Source of the DNA: Rhodamnia argentea
Lineage: Eukaryota > Streptophyta > Magnoliopsida > Myrtales > Myrtaceae
Assembly: GCF_020921035.1 (NCBI RefSeq)
Contig: NC_063155.1
Span: forward strand, 23,615,294 to 23,679,293
Direction of reading: 5' to 3'
Length of the DNA: 64,000 nt
Shown here piece by piece: positions 41,388 through 53,800 of this stretch (positions are counted from its first letter, which is position 1; each line of letters starts with the position of its first letter). The position numbers were made by a program, and so were the translations under genes. The notes below the pieces were generated by a model. That model was not told where the DNA came from. It saw only the letters and a program-made list of their open reading frames with translations, and ran no database searches.

Positions 41388-44300
41388 ATGGCTGCCGTCG
41401 CTCCCTCCGCTGATCGTATCCTTTTCCTTCTTCAATCGGTTTTTTTTTTCCTTTTTGTTTGCGCGGGGTTGCTCGGGGATTCGTTTGTTCTGTTTGGATT
41501 TGGTTCTGGTTGCTTGGTTTCGATAGATCCGAGTAGCAGCTTGCGGTTCTGTTTGTTGTTACAATCGTTGTTTTTCGTGCGTGATTTGTAGGTGCTTCTC
41601 CTGTTTAGGATGTGCGATGTGCTGGCGACGAAGATTGATCTAGGAGTTTTTGGACTTTTCTCTGGGTGCCGTGATTTTGGCTTGCTCCATAGTTTCTGCC
41701 GTGGGGTTTTGTGTTGGTTCTTTATGCGATTGAAATGTTTTTGTTTTGGGATGATGAAAGAGTTTGGTGGGGTTTTCATGGTTTTGTTGTTTCTTGTACG
41801 TTCGCTCTACACTTGTTTGAAAAGCTCTTTGCCCGTAACTTACAAAATTGAAGTTAACCGTGTTTTGCTTACAGTACCCTATGCAAGTTGATTGTTTATA
41901 CTTCATGCCAACGGAATTATCTGTTTTCTTAACGTTGTTTACAAACAGAAGCTGCAGACTTGATACAGAAATTGACCTTGGAAGCTCAGAACAAGACTCT
42001 TGAGATGCCTGAAGTGACCAAAAAGGTAATTTGCACCTCACCAATTTTGTGGTTTACATGTACTGTCTCGTTCTTAACAATTACCAAGAAATGGTGTCAG
42101 CATCAAGTTTCTGAGTATTTTAGACACGAGGAGGTTGTTTATCAGCCATTGACTAGATGGGCTTCATCGATTCTTTATGCAGTCTTCAAATCAAAATGGA
42201 TCTGTGGATGGTGTCAATGCTGCGAATGGCCAGATCCAGTCATATGATGCATCTGTGACAGAGCCAACTGTGTGCTTTGTCCCCAATAGCTATCCCTATT
42301 ATTATGGAGGTAAGGTTTGGGTTATCAGTTATCTCTTTGCAGTTGTGGGGGTTGGTACCTGTGAGTGCCATGAGAACAGAGTATTGATGATGGTTTTTTT
42401 TATCCTGTTAGGTTATGACGGGACTGGTAGCGAGTGGGACAATTTTTCAAGATATGCGAACGCGGAGGGAGGAGTGGACATGGCCTCTGTAAGCGTCAAA
42501 TGTTCAATTGGGACTCTTTTTTCTTAAAAGTATTGTTTTATTGCTCGAGTGTCTCTGGCTGTCTTATGTTTCTTATCAGTTCTTTTTTCGTCGTTGCTCA
42601 ATATTTTCAGGGATTTTATGGGGACAATGGGTCTCTTGTGTATCATGGTTATGGGTTTGCACCATATGGTCCGTATTCACCTGCCACTTCACCTGTTCCT
42701 GGAAATGATCAACTTTATGGAACTCAGCAGTACCACTATCCATCCCCCTATTTCCAGTCTACCATGACTCCAACTAGTGCACCTTTCACTCCAAGTCCAG
42801 CTGCTCCATCAGCAGAACTTTCGACTTCTGCTGCTTCTGACCAAAAGCCTTTACCTGTTGAAACTGTGAATGGAAACTCCAATACTGCAACCAATGCAGT
42901 GGGGAAGGGAAACAACAGGTCAGCTTCTTCGAAAACGTCAAATCAAAACTCATCTTATAATTCGAATGGTTCACTTGGAAGGGGTTCTTTACCTGGTGGT
43001 ATGGCTTCCGGGAACCAGGATCCTAGACTTGGATTTGATGGGTTTCATTCCCCCCTCCCATGGGCCGATGGTACGGTATTCCCCGATGGGCAGCTTGCAC
43101 CGTTGTCTACTAGTGGAGTGACTAATTCATTCCCAAGTGCCAACAACGGTCATTCGAGGAATCAGCACTTCCGTCCTAATTCTAATTTCATGGTACGTGA
43201 CTATTTCTTTGTTCCTGTTCCACCAACTGAACAGCCCACTAGGATATGAGTCTTTTAAGTAGATAAACACAATAAAACTTTGATTGTCTAGTTGCCTTAA
43301 TGTGCAAGTTTGGGTGCATCACACTCCCTTGATGGTTGTTCTAGTTTTAATAATCTGAAATGGTGTGACATTTATTGTTCAACTGTCCTTTTGATCCACA
43401 GGGTCTGCACCACACAAGACCTTTATCTGGCATGGGGGTATCTAGCGGATACATGAACAGGATGTACCCTAACAAATTATACAGTCAGTATGGAAGCACA
43501 ATTAGATCTGGCATGGGATTTGGGTCAAGTAACTATGATTCAAGAACAAATGGGCGTGGCTGGCTGGCTGTTGACAACAAGTACAAAAACAGGGGACATG
43601 GCAATGGCTACTATGGGTATGCTAATGAGAGTGTGGATGGTTTGAACGAGCTGAACAGGGGCCCCAGAGCAAAGGGATCCAAGAACCAAAAGGGCTTTAC
43701 ACCTATTTTGGCAGTTAAGGGGCAGACTTTTCCCTCCAATGGAACAAATGAGGAGGAGAAGAATAAGGCGAGTGTGATTCCAGACCGTGAGCAGTATAAC
43801 AACGTCAATTTTCCTGAAGATTATGAGGATGCTAAGTTCTTCATCATCAAGTCTTACAGTGAGGATGATGTCCATAAAAGTATAAAATATAATGTTTGGG
43901 CCAGCACGCCAAATGGTAACAAGAAACTTGATGCTGCGTATCGGGAGGCTCAGGAGAAACCTGGCAGCTGCCCTGTTTTCCTTTTCTTCTCGGTAAGATA
44001 TCGGGACAATTGCACCGATTTTACTTTGGGCCAGAATGTGCGAATGATTATACTTATGCCGTTTATTGTGTAGGTCAATACCAGTGGACAATTTGTTGGT
44101 CTTGCGGAAATGCTTGGCCCAGTTGATTTCCACAAGAGTGTTGAATACTGGCAACAAGACAAGTGGAATGGCTGTTTCCCTGTCAAGTGGCACATTGTTA
44201 AGGATGTGCCTAATAGCTTGTTGAAGCATATTACTCTTGAAAACAACGAGAACAAACCTGTGACTAACAGTAGGGATACACAGGAGGTATTTTTTTGTTC

Positions 44301-44888
44301 CTTTCTTTGATTTCTTTCTTTTTAAATCCTTTCCCTTTGGTAACTACAAGGCTGTACTTCTGCAGGTGAAGTTACTGCAGGGTCTTAAGATGATAAAGAT
44401 ATTCAAAGAGCATCCTGTCAAAACCTGCCTCTTTGATGATTTTGAGTTTTATGAAAATCGTCAGAAAGCAATTCAGGAGAAAAAGGCAAGGCAGCTGCAA
44501 TTTCAAAAGCAGGCAAGACTTACTTTCAGTTGCCTTCTATGTCTTTCCTTTCATGTGCTTTCTTTGCCTGTCCACTTCTGCTTTAGGTGAAAGCTATTTG
44601 AGGTGATTTTCATCTACGATGTGTTGAGTTTTTTTCTTTATTTTGTTATTGAAGGTATGGGAAGGAAAGCCGACGAGTGATAACAAAGAGATGTCTAATG
44701 GGGAACTAAAACCACAGAAGTCAGTTGAAGTTGCGTCAGAATTTGTCAAGGAAACTTCCGTAGCTCAGGCTAATGGGGATATGAAGCTTTCTGATGATGG
44801 AGTGACTGAGAAAAAGGCTGATGATGCAAAAATAGTGAAATCTGTTGCTCCTGAGAAGAAGGCCCTATCAAACGGGGTGGCAAATTAG
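41388..44888 (+). CDS. YTH-domain m6A reader (ECT family), second copy
   Basis: Tandem paralogue of the gene 3 kb upstream, same strand. Nine exons (41388-41415, 41949-42025, 42183-42309, 42412-42488, 42611-43192, 43402-43992, 44074-44286, 44366-44512, 44655-44888) give 691 residues, and exons 2, 7 and 8 are exactly as long as in the first copy. The start [18 protein letters not shown] fits ECT2-type proteins. The Tyr/Pro/Gln-rich N-terminal region is followed by the YTH domain from about 440. The cage Trp residues fall again at about 463, 520 and 525 ([13 protein letters not shown]). Intron 8 also has a GC donor (CAG|GCAAGA). Exon 6 keeps a [14 protein letters not shown] stretch that the first copy lacks. 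No disruption is visible, so both copies should be functional readers, perhaps with divided roles. Confidence 0.95.
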
Positions 44889-47185
44889 TGCTCTAATTGA
44901 AGCTGCGCGTGTGCATAAGGGGTGGGGTGGTAGTGTTTTACCTGCTATTACTGGCAGAATTATCTAGTGAACTGAAACAGGCTGGGCAGTTTTCTTTCAA
45001 GCTCAAGCAGCTGGATTGGCCTTTGGTTTAGAGAATCATAATAATGCTTGTTGGGATGGGAAAGGCATCCTTTCATTGATGAAGAAGCTGTTGATGCTGG
45101 CTAGTTTTCTGGAACTGAGTGCCTATTAGTCGATGTTAGAGGGCTTTTCTTTTAGCACTTCAGCACCTAACTTTTTTGGTTTTTGTTTTCTAGGAGTTTG
45201 GGTTGGGGTTTTCAACTGGCTTTTAGTTTATATGCCTTTTCTTTTATAGCATTTTCTCTTTTTATCTTCCTTTTTGCTTCTTTTTCCCCTCCTTTTAGTT
45301 GTTTGGTTCGTCACTGCTGTCTGTTTCCTACCTACTTGGGTCACTTGTGGAGTACTTTTCAGCTCTCAAATACTTGGGGACCTCCTGTTTGAATGAGAAC
45401 TGCTTCAAGCTTTATTGCAGTGGTTGATCGCCTTGATACATGATTTTTTTTTTTTTTTTGCCCTTCTAATAAAACGCCTAAGTCGGCCCTTGAAGAAACA
45501 AGTTTTTCTATTGATGTTGCGCATTACTTCTCTAAAGCTTTCCGATGCCAACGTTGAGTTTCATACCTGGTGTTCTTGTGGCTCCGGGTCGTTGGTCAGA
45601 ACGTACGTAGGGGAATCTTCCTCCTGGTGTATTGTTGAGCCCGAGAAGGTCGACTACATTATCCATGGAAAGAGAAGCAAAGATAAAGGGCTGATTGGTT
45701 ACTGTGAAAATTTCAACTCCTGTTTTCATTTTCGTTTGAAAATGGAAGTAGGTATGAAAATTTGTCTGGTGGTCATCTGGTAAGCGAGTCCAAACGAAAA
45801 GTTTCCAATTTTTCGGCTGACTGGAAATTGTGGGTTGTCATTCGAGATGCCAATCGCGTTTGAATCGTGGACTTCTCCTTTGAAGTTTTGAGCTTCGGAT
45901 CAAGAAGCTTCAAGACTATTTCATAATTTGTCTGGTGATCATCGGGTAAGTGAGTCCAAACGAAAACAGGTGAAGGCAACCCTTTTGTTTCCAATTTTTC
46001 AGCTGACTGAAAATTGTGGGTTGTCATTCGAGATGCCAATCGCGTTTGAATCGCGGACTTCTCCTTTGAAGTTTTGAGCTTCGTATCAAAAAGCTTCAAG
46101 ACTATTTCATAATTAATGGAGCAGCATTATTTCATCATTTGCGTTGGCCAATGAAGAACAGATGAATAAATTGGATGACCTTATCCAGAGTCATTGTGAG
46201 AAACATAGTCTGATCTTGCTCAGGAACTGCTTTTTACCAATCCTTTAAGGTTCATATAAATCTACTTTGCTCGTTTGTTGACATAAAAGCTTCACAAACT
46301 CATTGGAATCAGAGGATTCTATGAGACCTGCGTGAGCAATTCAGCACATTTTTTTCTAAATAAGGGCAAGATGTTCTGGATTCATGCCAAAATGACTAAC
46401 AGAAGTAGTGTGCAGCTTAAGTGAGGAGAATTGCGTTCTCAATTGTGAAGGATGGGAATTGGTATTTTTTTGGGTGCTTCGATCGCGATTTACCCAAAAG
46501 AGAGTCCGACCATTGAGATTCCATTTGAGGTTAACAAATAATTTTATGTTGTAACTACATAATTTTGACTTGACACGTACCAAGTTTTAACAGTACCCAC
46601 TAACGGAGCAAGTCGCAATTAACACGACACTACACCCATGTTTACAAAAGAGAAACCACCCGGCAAGTAGATGAGCATATTCTTAGTCTCTCAGCTTGCG
46701 TTCAAAGGAGAATTACAGGTATATATGCATGATCGTCAAACACGAAAACGATGTGGCGACGTCCAAAACATCCGGAGCAAGTATCACAAGCCACAACAGT
46801 CGAATTTCTAAGGGACCACTTACATGGCGCCCCATAAAATCTCGGAGACTCGTGAACGCTTTTGACGATCGTAGACTATTAGTTTTCTCTTAGCAGCATC
46901 TGCCATTGCTTCTCAAAGGAAATGGCATCCAATGAGAAATCCAACATGATCAGTTCAAGATGATTTAGTCACCACAAGTTCGTACATGAAATTTAATCCA
47001 CCATCCAGTCATCATCGAATCTGTGGGTTTCGTTTCACTGCCACATCAGAGCAACCTTCCTTGCTAATGCCTGAAGCATGGATTCCAGCACAAGAATGGT
47101 CTGCTTTAGTAAAGATAAGGTTACTTGACACTACCTCTTGGCCATGGGTGACTTCCGATGGGGAACGAACTGGGAGGTATCATCC
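44889..47185. other. Convergent intergenic region between ECT copy 2 and NusB
   Basis: Holds the 3' UTRs of both genes and a tandem duplication at 45761-46113. No separate gene seen. Confidence 0.55.
45761..46113. repeat. Tandem duplication, units of 166 and 187 bp
   Basis: Units 45761-45926 and 45927-46113 begin TTTGTCTGGTG and end TATTTCATAA. They are nearly identical, apart from about 21 extra bases in the second unit (CAGGTGAAGGCAACCCTTTTG). The minus-strand frame through both is probably a by-product. Confidence 0.85.
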
Positions 47186-50100
47186 TCATGCACCGACGGC
47201 GATCTGTTCCTTGACTTCTGACGCCATAGGTGAATGAGTTGCTTCGAGATCCTCGATGAAGCTCCGAAGGCATCCATTTATTATGCGCGGTGCCGCCCCA
47301 TCGCAGAACCGTTTTGCTAGATCCACAGCCTTCAGAAGTCACAATGGAACCACTGATTAGTCGTCTGCAACGTAGCCAGAGAGTAGGAACCCAACATACA
47401 CAGAATAAACTTACCTCATTGATGACAATCTGATGACGAGTTCCAAGAACTGTTATCTCAGACATCGCGAGATGGAGAATACAAAGCTCTAAGATTCTGC
47501 CTGCAGGGGCAATCTGTATCATTTAAACAGGCAAAACAACTGTCATTGGGAGTTGGCAGAAGGCAAAACAGGTGATTCAAATTCTAGATATAAACAAAAG
47601 AAGTGGCACCGACATTATTAGGGCCTTACATAGACATGATCCAAATGTTTCACATTGTAAAAAAAACATGACAAACTAAACATGGCATCCACCGAAGGAA
47701 ATATCGTCAACTGGTGGGGCCAGAGTTATCAGTATAGTGCCCCAAAAGGTGAAGAATTTAAACCATAAGCGAATTTATTATTTGGACACATCTGTTAGAA
47801 CAGCTTGCAAGAATGCTACTATGGACGTTCTACTGACTTAAGACGAACCGAGAATGAGCTGGATTGTAAAGATAATGCTACTATGGACGTTCTAGTACAT
47901 TCTAAGTGTGCTATGTAGAAGGGTCTAAAGGCTTATTACATTGCTTAGGTGCAGAAGATGAAAATTAGAGGGAAAGACATAGGAGATTTCATTATCTTTC
48001 AGCAAACTTTTTATTGCTAAGTTTGCTAATGAGTTATTCTACAAAGAAAGGAGGAGGGAATCTAATTTGAATAAAGGGAATGCGCCAGAAGTACATAAAC
48101 TCAAGGAGGACTCTATATACGCAAATGGAAATAAATCTGCCTACTAAAAGAAAAGAAAAGGAATTAATATTAACTTCAGTAAAGCACAGTTCATACGGAA
48201 GCCAAAAAACTGGAAATACTATAAGCATCTCATGAGAACACATCAAGAACATGAGAATTAAACTGCCATTTGATGTAATAATTTTGAAAACTTCATGGTA
48301 TCAATCATCTGCTTCAGCTATGTTCCTCCGAAAATGTTCAGCCAATTGTTAAATAAGAAATCTTTCCATGTCATATCTAAATCGAGTATCATGAACTTAG
48401 AATTGGAAGAAGAGATGTATTAAGACGTAAGATCAAAAGGTCATGGAAATCTGCTTCTCCATAGAAAAGCCTTTTCAAACCCCTCTCCAAGTCAAAAACA
48501 TGTGTTGTGAATGCAAAGCTAACTCACAGACCCAAGACTAATGGCAATCTATAGCTTAACAGGGTGAGTTGCTACTTACTAGATCTCAAGTAATAGTTTT
48601 ATCATAAGTGCAAGAGTGCAACAAAGCACACAGTGCCCAAGAAAAACTAGTCAACAACGTTCTTAAGAAAGATATACCGATAGCAAACATTGAAAATGAC
48701 AAATCTCATACAAGGAGCTATAAAAAGGACGACCTTCCAATTTTCAGGTGCAACTTTGTCAATGACAAGCACATGACTATCCCACTGATCCATCACTGCA
48801 ACCAATAGCTTCCTTGTAAAACTGCAGCACAAGCAAACTTAATAACGTGTAATTACAAATGTGACACAGATTCACGATGACAATGTGCATAAAATTTGAG
48901 AGTTGCTGATCACTTTACCGCAGTATCAATTTGCTGTACACCATCTTTGGTGGGGCAGACAAGACTTCAGCTTCTACAGGAATAAAGAAGACATGAATCT
49001 ACACAGCTTGAATGATGGATGATGAAGGGCAAGGAGAATGGGAGAAGCAATCAGCAGTTATAAATCTCTTCATACCAATTGCGCTCTCCTTTTCATCAAT
49101 CTGCATACGCTCATCAGCTTCTTCTGCTGTATCGGTTGTGACAGGTGGCCCTCCAAAGCTCATGTGGTTGTATTCCAGCAATGATGCCTTGTCAAATTCA
49201 TAACCAGGCTCTGCATGCGTGTTTGCACAGGAAAGTAAGATGATCATCTCCTTACATGGAGAAAGAGAACGACATTGGAAAGCCATGTATATTGTACACA
49301 GTTCTAACAAACTACAAGATCAGTCATGCTGAAAAGATTGACTGTCTTGAGAAGAGAAGGCATTATTACCTCTTCTCATATTCATTCGCTTCTCAAAAAG
49401 CCGAACAGGGTCAGACCCTTCTAAACAAGCAGCATAGGCAATTGATCTGTGCAGCATACCAGCAAAGTTAGGCTCAAACAATATACAACAGTATCATCAT
49501 CCAACAGAAACTGCTAGTGTCAAACAAAAAGCGTCTTAAAGAAAGGGATAGTGGATGAGAACTAACTAGCACTGAGAGTTAGAGATAATACTGTCATTAA
49601 TTGTGTGTCATCAGTTTTACTTTCCAGAAAAGCAAAAGAGTAGAAGTGTTAGACCTTGAGTATACTTACATTTTAATGATGGATGTAAAACTGGCTGCAG
49701 CAAGTCTCACACATTTGGTTTAAGTTTTGTAAGAAACGAGCAAAAGAAAGTTCTTAAGTATCCAATCTCGTGAATCCAATTCTGGCCTCTTGATATCTCC
49801 AATTCCACCTCCACCGTTCATTCAAACTTGAAGTGCAAGAAATAGCTCTACTATGCTCCCAAATCCAATTATATAATAGAATTGAATAACTGAGACTAAA
49901 ACTTTTGTCAAATCGCGAGTCCCAGGGCATTGGACTTGCGAAATACCAACACCTGTGTTCATATCGTGATCAAAACCAAAATCACCACAACAAAGACAAA
50001 CTCCTTCGTTGCTGCTACCACCACCACCATTCCCTTACATAACTCATTAAGTTCCTAGCAGTAATGTACATGTAATTCCAAACGAAAAATCACTGAAGCT

Positions 50101-50562
50101 CTAACAAGACCTCGAACAATCATTCCGCACAAGGTTCTTCAATTTCATCCAGAACACAGGATACGATAAAACAAGAACTGAACAAATTTCACTCAAAAAG
50201 AAAAACAAAAACAGAGAGAGGGAGGGAGCATACAAAGCGAGCTCACGGGCGGCTCTGGGGCTGCAAAACCGGCCGCTCTTATCGATCTTGGGAAATATTT
50301 CTCTTGCCAGTGCAATCGAGCCCCTCGATCTCTCCACCGCCTCCTCCACCGCCAAAACGGAGGTCCGGAGAGAGGCTCGCGAGCAGAGCACCGCCAAAGG
50401 CCGTTCTTGTTGAGCGCCCAACACGAGGGATAAGTAAAAAGGTTGAGACTTTGTGTGAAGTGGAGACGAAGACCGAGAGCCGGGACCCGACTCGAGGGAG
50501 TGGGTTCTTGAGTAGAGAGCTGCTGAGGAAGTGGAGCAGCTGAGAACGGAGGTTCCCTCCAT
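47186..50562 (-). CDS. NusB-domain protein, probably plastid transcription antitermination factor
   Basis: Seven exons (complement of 47186-47329, 47415-47513, 48734-48821, 48919-48973, 49076-49210, 49370-49446, 50234-50562) join in frame to 308 residues. Residues 1 to about 80 are Ser-, Arg- and Leu-rich, fitting a chloroplast transit peptide. The NusB fold begins around ARELALSIAYAACLEGSDP. It continues through TRKLLVAVMDQWDSHVLVID and the conserved APAGRILELCILHLA and HQIVINEAVDLAKRF, ending in INGCLRSFI. Bacterial NusB pairs with NusE/S10 on boxA RNA to stop premature termination in rRNA operons; a plastid role is inferred. The family insert between helices (YEFDKASLLEYNHMSFGG) is as in plant homologues. 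It is divergent to the glucosidase II beta gene. Confidence 0.9.
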
Positions 50563-50885
50563 TTTTTCTACTACGGCAGTCCGCAGGCCTCGGTCACAAG
50601 AAGCTCTCTATCTGGAGCTCTTATTTTATCTTCTTTTATCTTTTCAAGCCAATATAAAAACGACGTCGCTATTCCCCAATCTCAGTCCCATACGTTCTTA
50701 AAAACTACGTCGTTTGATGGAGCAAGCGCTGCTTGCAAAACCTCTCTGAGTCTCCCCCGCTCTCCGTCTTACAGAGCCACCATCTCTCTGACTCCGATGC
50801 TGTTCCTCTTCTTACCATCTTCGACTCTCAATTGATTCAGTTGGAGGAAAAATCGTCGTCGTCCGAGAATTGCGTTTGAAAAAAC
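50563..50885. promoter_or_regulatory. Divergent promoter between NusB and glucosidase II beta
   Basis: Only about 320 bp separate the two start codons. A CCAAT-like and TATA-like text (GCCAATATAAAAACGACGTCG, about 50648) and a second AAAACTACGTCGTTT (about 50700) share the ACGTCG core in mirror-like arrangement. It may drive both genes. Confidence 0.5.
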
Positions 50886-53800
50886 ATGAAAGCTGCTAAG
50901 ACTCGCGCACTCCTCGCATTGCTGTCGATCTGCGTTTTCTCCGTCGCCGGATCAGCTTCCTCCTCTCTCCCCAGGGATCCGTTCGTCGGGATTGCTCCTG
51001 AAGGTCTGTGGATCCTTTCGATCGTCAACTGCTTTCGGTTCTCCCTCCCTTGTTTCGTTTTGGGCGCAACGGCTTTGTCTATTTTTTAAGCGCATGCTTT
51101 GATGAATCGCTGAGCTCGTTCTGGTTTCTTAGATTTGAAGTATTACGAGTCGTCGGATGTGATCAAGTGCAAGGACGGATCGAAGAAGTTCACTAGAGCT
51201 CAGCTCAACGACGACTTCTGCGATTGCCCCGACGGAACCGACGAACCAGGTTTGTTTCGGGCTGATGTTTCTATCTGTGTCTCTCTCTTTATTGTAGTTT
51301 TCTTTGCTTCTTGGCAATTGGCTTGTGATACCTGTGTCTACATTTGTGCAGTCGAACCAGGATTTGCTCTTCTTTATGTGTATGATGATGGATAAAACCT
51401 AACCTGCAACTAATTGTAACGTGTTAGAGAACAGATGGTGTCCGAGAACTTGGCATGCTTTTCATTATCTATTGATCATCGATGAAACTGTGCAATAGTC
51501 CATTTACTTCTTCTTCTTCTTCTTCTTTTCCTTCTCCTTTTGGCTCAAGTTATTGAACTGGCATCCTTTCTAATGTGCTGGTTTTAGTTTTCTGTGGAAG
51601 CTTTTGTTAGTTACTTCTTCTTTTGGTTTTCAAAAATAAAGAAAAATAACCAAAGCCATATTGCCTTGTCGATTTCAGGAACATCAGCATGCCCAGGTGC
51701 AAAATTTTACTGCAGAAATGCAGGACATATTCCCGTGTTACTTTATTCTTCAAGAGTGAATGATGGTATTTGCGGTAAGTAGTCAGGTGAAATTCTACTC
51801 TATGCCATAGTTCCTCTCTGCCATTTCATCTCTGACTAGGTGAAATTCCACTCTATTCCATAGTTCCTCTCTGCCATTTCATCTCTGACTAAACAAGCCA
51901 GCCTTCTTCAAGTCAGACTGTGTTGTAAAATAATTGTTCCAACTTGCCTCCAAGTACAGTAACAACAATCCTCATCTAATTTTGCGGTCTGCTAGCATAT
52001 AAAAAGTCATATTTGGTTGATTGTGTTATTTTTTATTTATTTTCTTGAATTGGTTATAGAGAAAGACTCTTATTTGAAAGTTGAACCTGCCATGCTATGC
52101 AGACTGTTGTGATGGGAGCGACGAGTACGATGGCAAGGTAAATTGCTCAAATACATGCTGGGAAGCCGGAAAAGTTGCTAGAGATAAGTTGAGGAACAAG
52201 ATTGCAACGTACAAAGACGGTGTCACCCTACGTAAACAGGAAGTTGAACAAGCAAAGTTGGGTCTTGCAAAGGATGAGGCAGAGCTGACGAAGCTTAAAA
52301 ATGAGGAGAAAATACTGAAAGGGCTTGTACAGCAGCTTAAAGGTGTGGACTGAACTTGTCATGATCCTTTATGGACCACTTATTCATAGATCTAGCCTGC
52401 ATTCATAAAATTCCATTTGATGATTCTGTTCTGATGCCTGCATCAATCAGAGTTCAAATTTAACTTGCTATCTTCAAGAAATATGGTTGCATCCTAAATA
52501 CACTAATGCATACCTTTTCATCTTTGTGATGTTTTCACTTATCTCTGCTGTTCAAAGAAATTCAAATATGTATTATAGCCTATAGGAGTAATAGTGTGAA
52601 CTTACTAAAATACGTGCATGTCGTTTTTGTTTGCTCATTACGCATGCAGAGCGTAAAGAACAAATAGAGAAGGCAGAGGAGCAAGAACGGAAAGAAAAAG
52701 AAGAAAAGGAAAAGAAAGAAGCTGAGGAGAAAGCCGAGAAGGAGAAAACAAATACCAAGGAGGAAGCTAAACAGGAGAAAGAGGAAGGCGAAATAAAAGA
52801 TGAAATTGAGGAAAGAGGCATTGATAGCACGGACCACGAGAAAATTGGGCTAGTAGAGGATTCACCTTCTAATCAGGTCAAATGACGTTCATCTAATCGT
52901 TTTGCAAATTACATTTCAGATTTTTGGTAGACTGTATTTGGTACTTTTGATTTCTTGATTGTGACATCCCTGTCAGAAAAGACTTAGTTTTTGTTGTTGC
53001 GATACCTATGTTACGTCTTCATTCAAATTTTTCAAATCTGACATGTAAATGTTGTAGATCTGGAATAGCTTCTTTCGCGGTTGTTTTTTTAAGCATATTA
53101 AAGCTTGAAAGATGACTGAGGATACTATTGATTAACCCGGACAAGCTTGCAAGGTTTACACAGTTGAATGAAGAGCCTTCTCAATGGAGAAGGGAAAAAT
53201 TATGGACTTTCTTCAAATGACATCCCTTGTGATTGCACAGTTTCCCCGCAAATTGTCCCACTAAGAAATTGCAATTACGACTTTCTTGCTACTTTCATTT
53301 CAAAGTGCATTGCTTCGTCAACATACTTCGAACTCAATTCTTAGTCTTGCGTTTGCAAGATATCAATGGAGTAGCTTGATATTCCAGGAGATGTATTTAC
53401 CACCACTGTGAGTGCATTGTACAGTCAATCCCAGAGTTACATAATATTCTAGTGAAATATGTAGATTTGATTCTAGATCGTTGCTGGTACCGTGCACGTG
53501 CCACTTGTGAACGACCTCTGTGGATTGCATTTTTGTAAATTTTTTGGTTGCTTGTTTTGCTAACAGTGATTGTCCTCCCTTACATTAAGCTTTGTTATCA
53601 TTGACATCCATTCATTCTATAGAATGTGGAGGAGTTTGAAACGTTGGAAGAGGTTGAAAACGACGATAATGCAGTAAGCCAAGGACAACAGGCTAATGGT
53701 GTGGACCAGGTAGATGAATACTTCCTGCGAGAGAATATTCAATGAATTTAGCGTTTTGTCACTTTGGTCCTTTGTCTGTTTTATACAGCATGTAGTGGAA

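Noticed and set aside
43540-44229. Minus-strand 229-residue frame
   Set aside because: Antisense of ECT exons 6 and 7; coding sense is clearly the plus strand.
45773-46099. Minus-strand 108-residue repeat protein
   Set aside because: The repeat arises from the DNA duplication; no domain, and it lies in the convergent 3' region.
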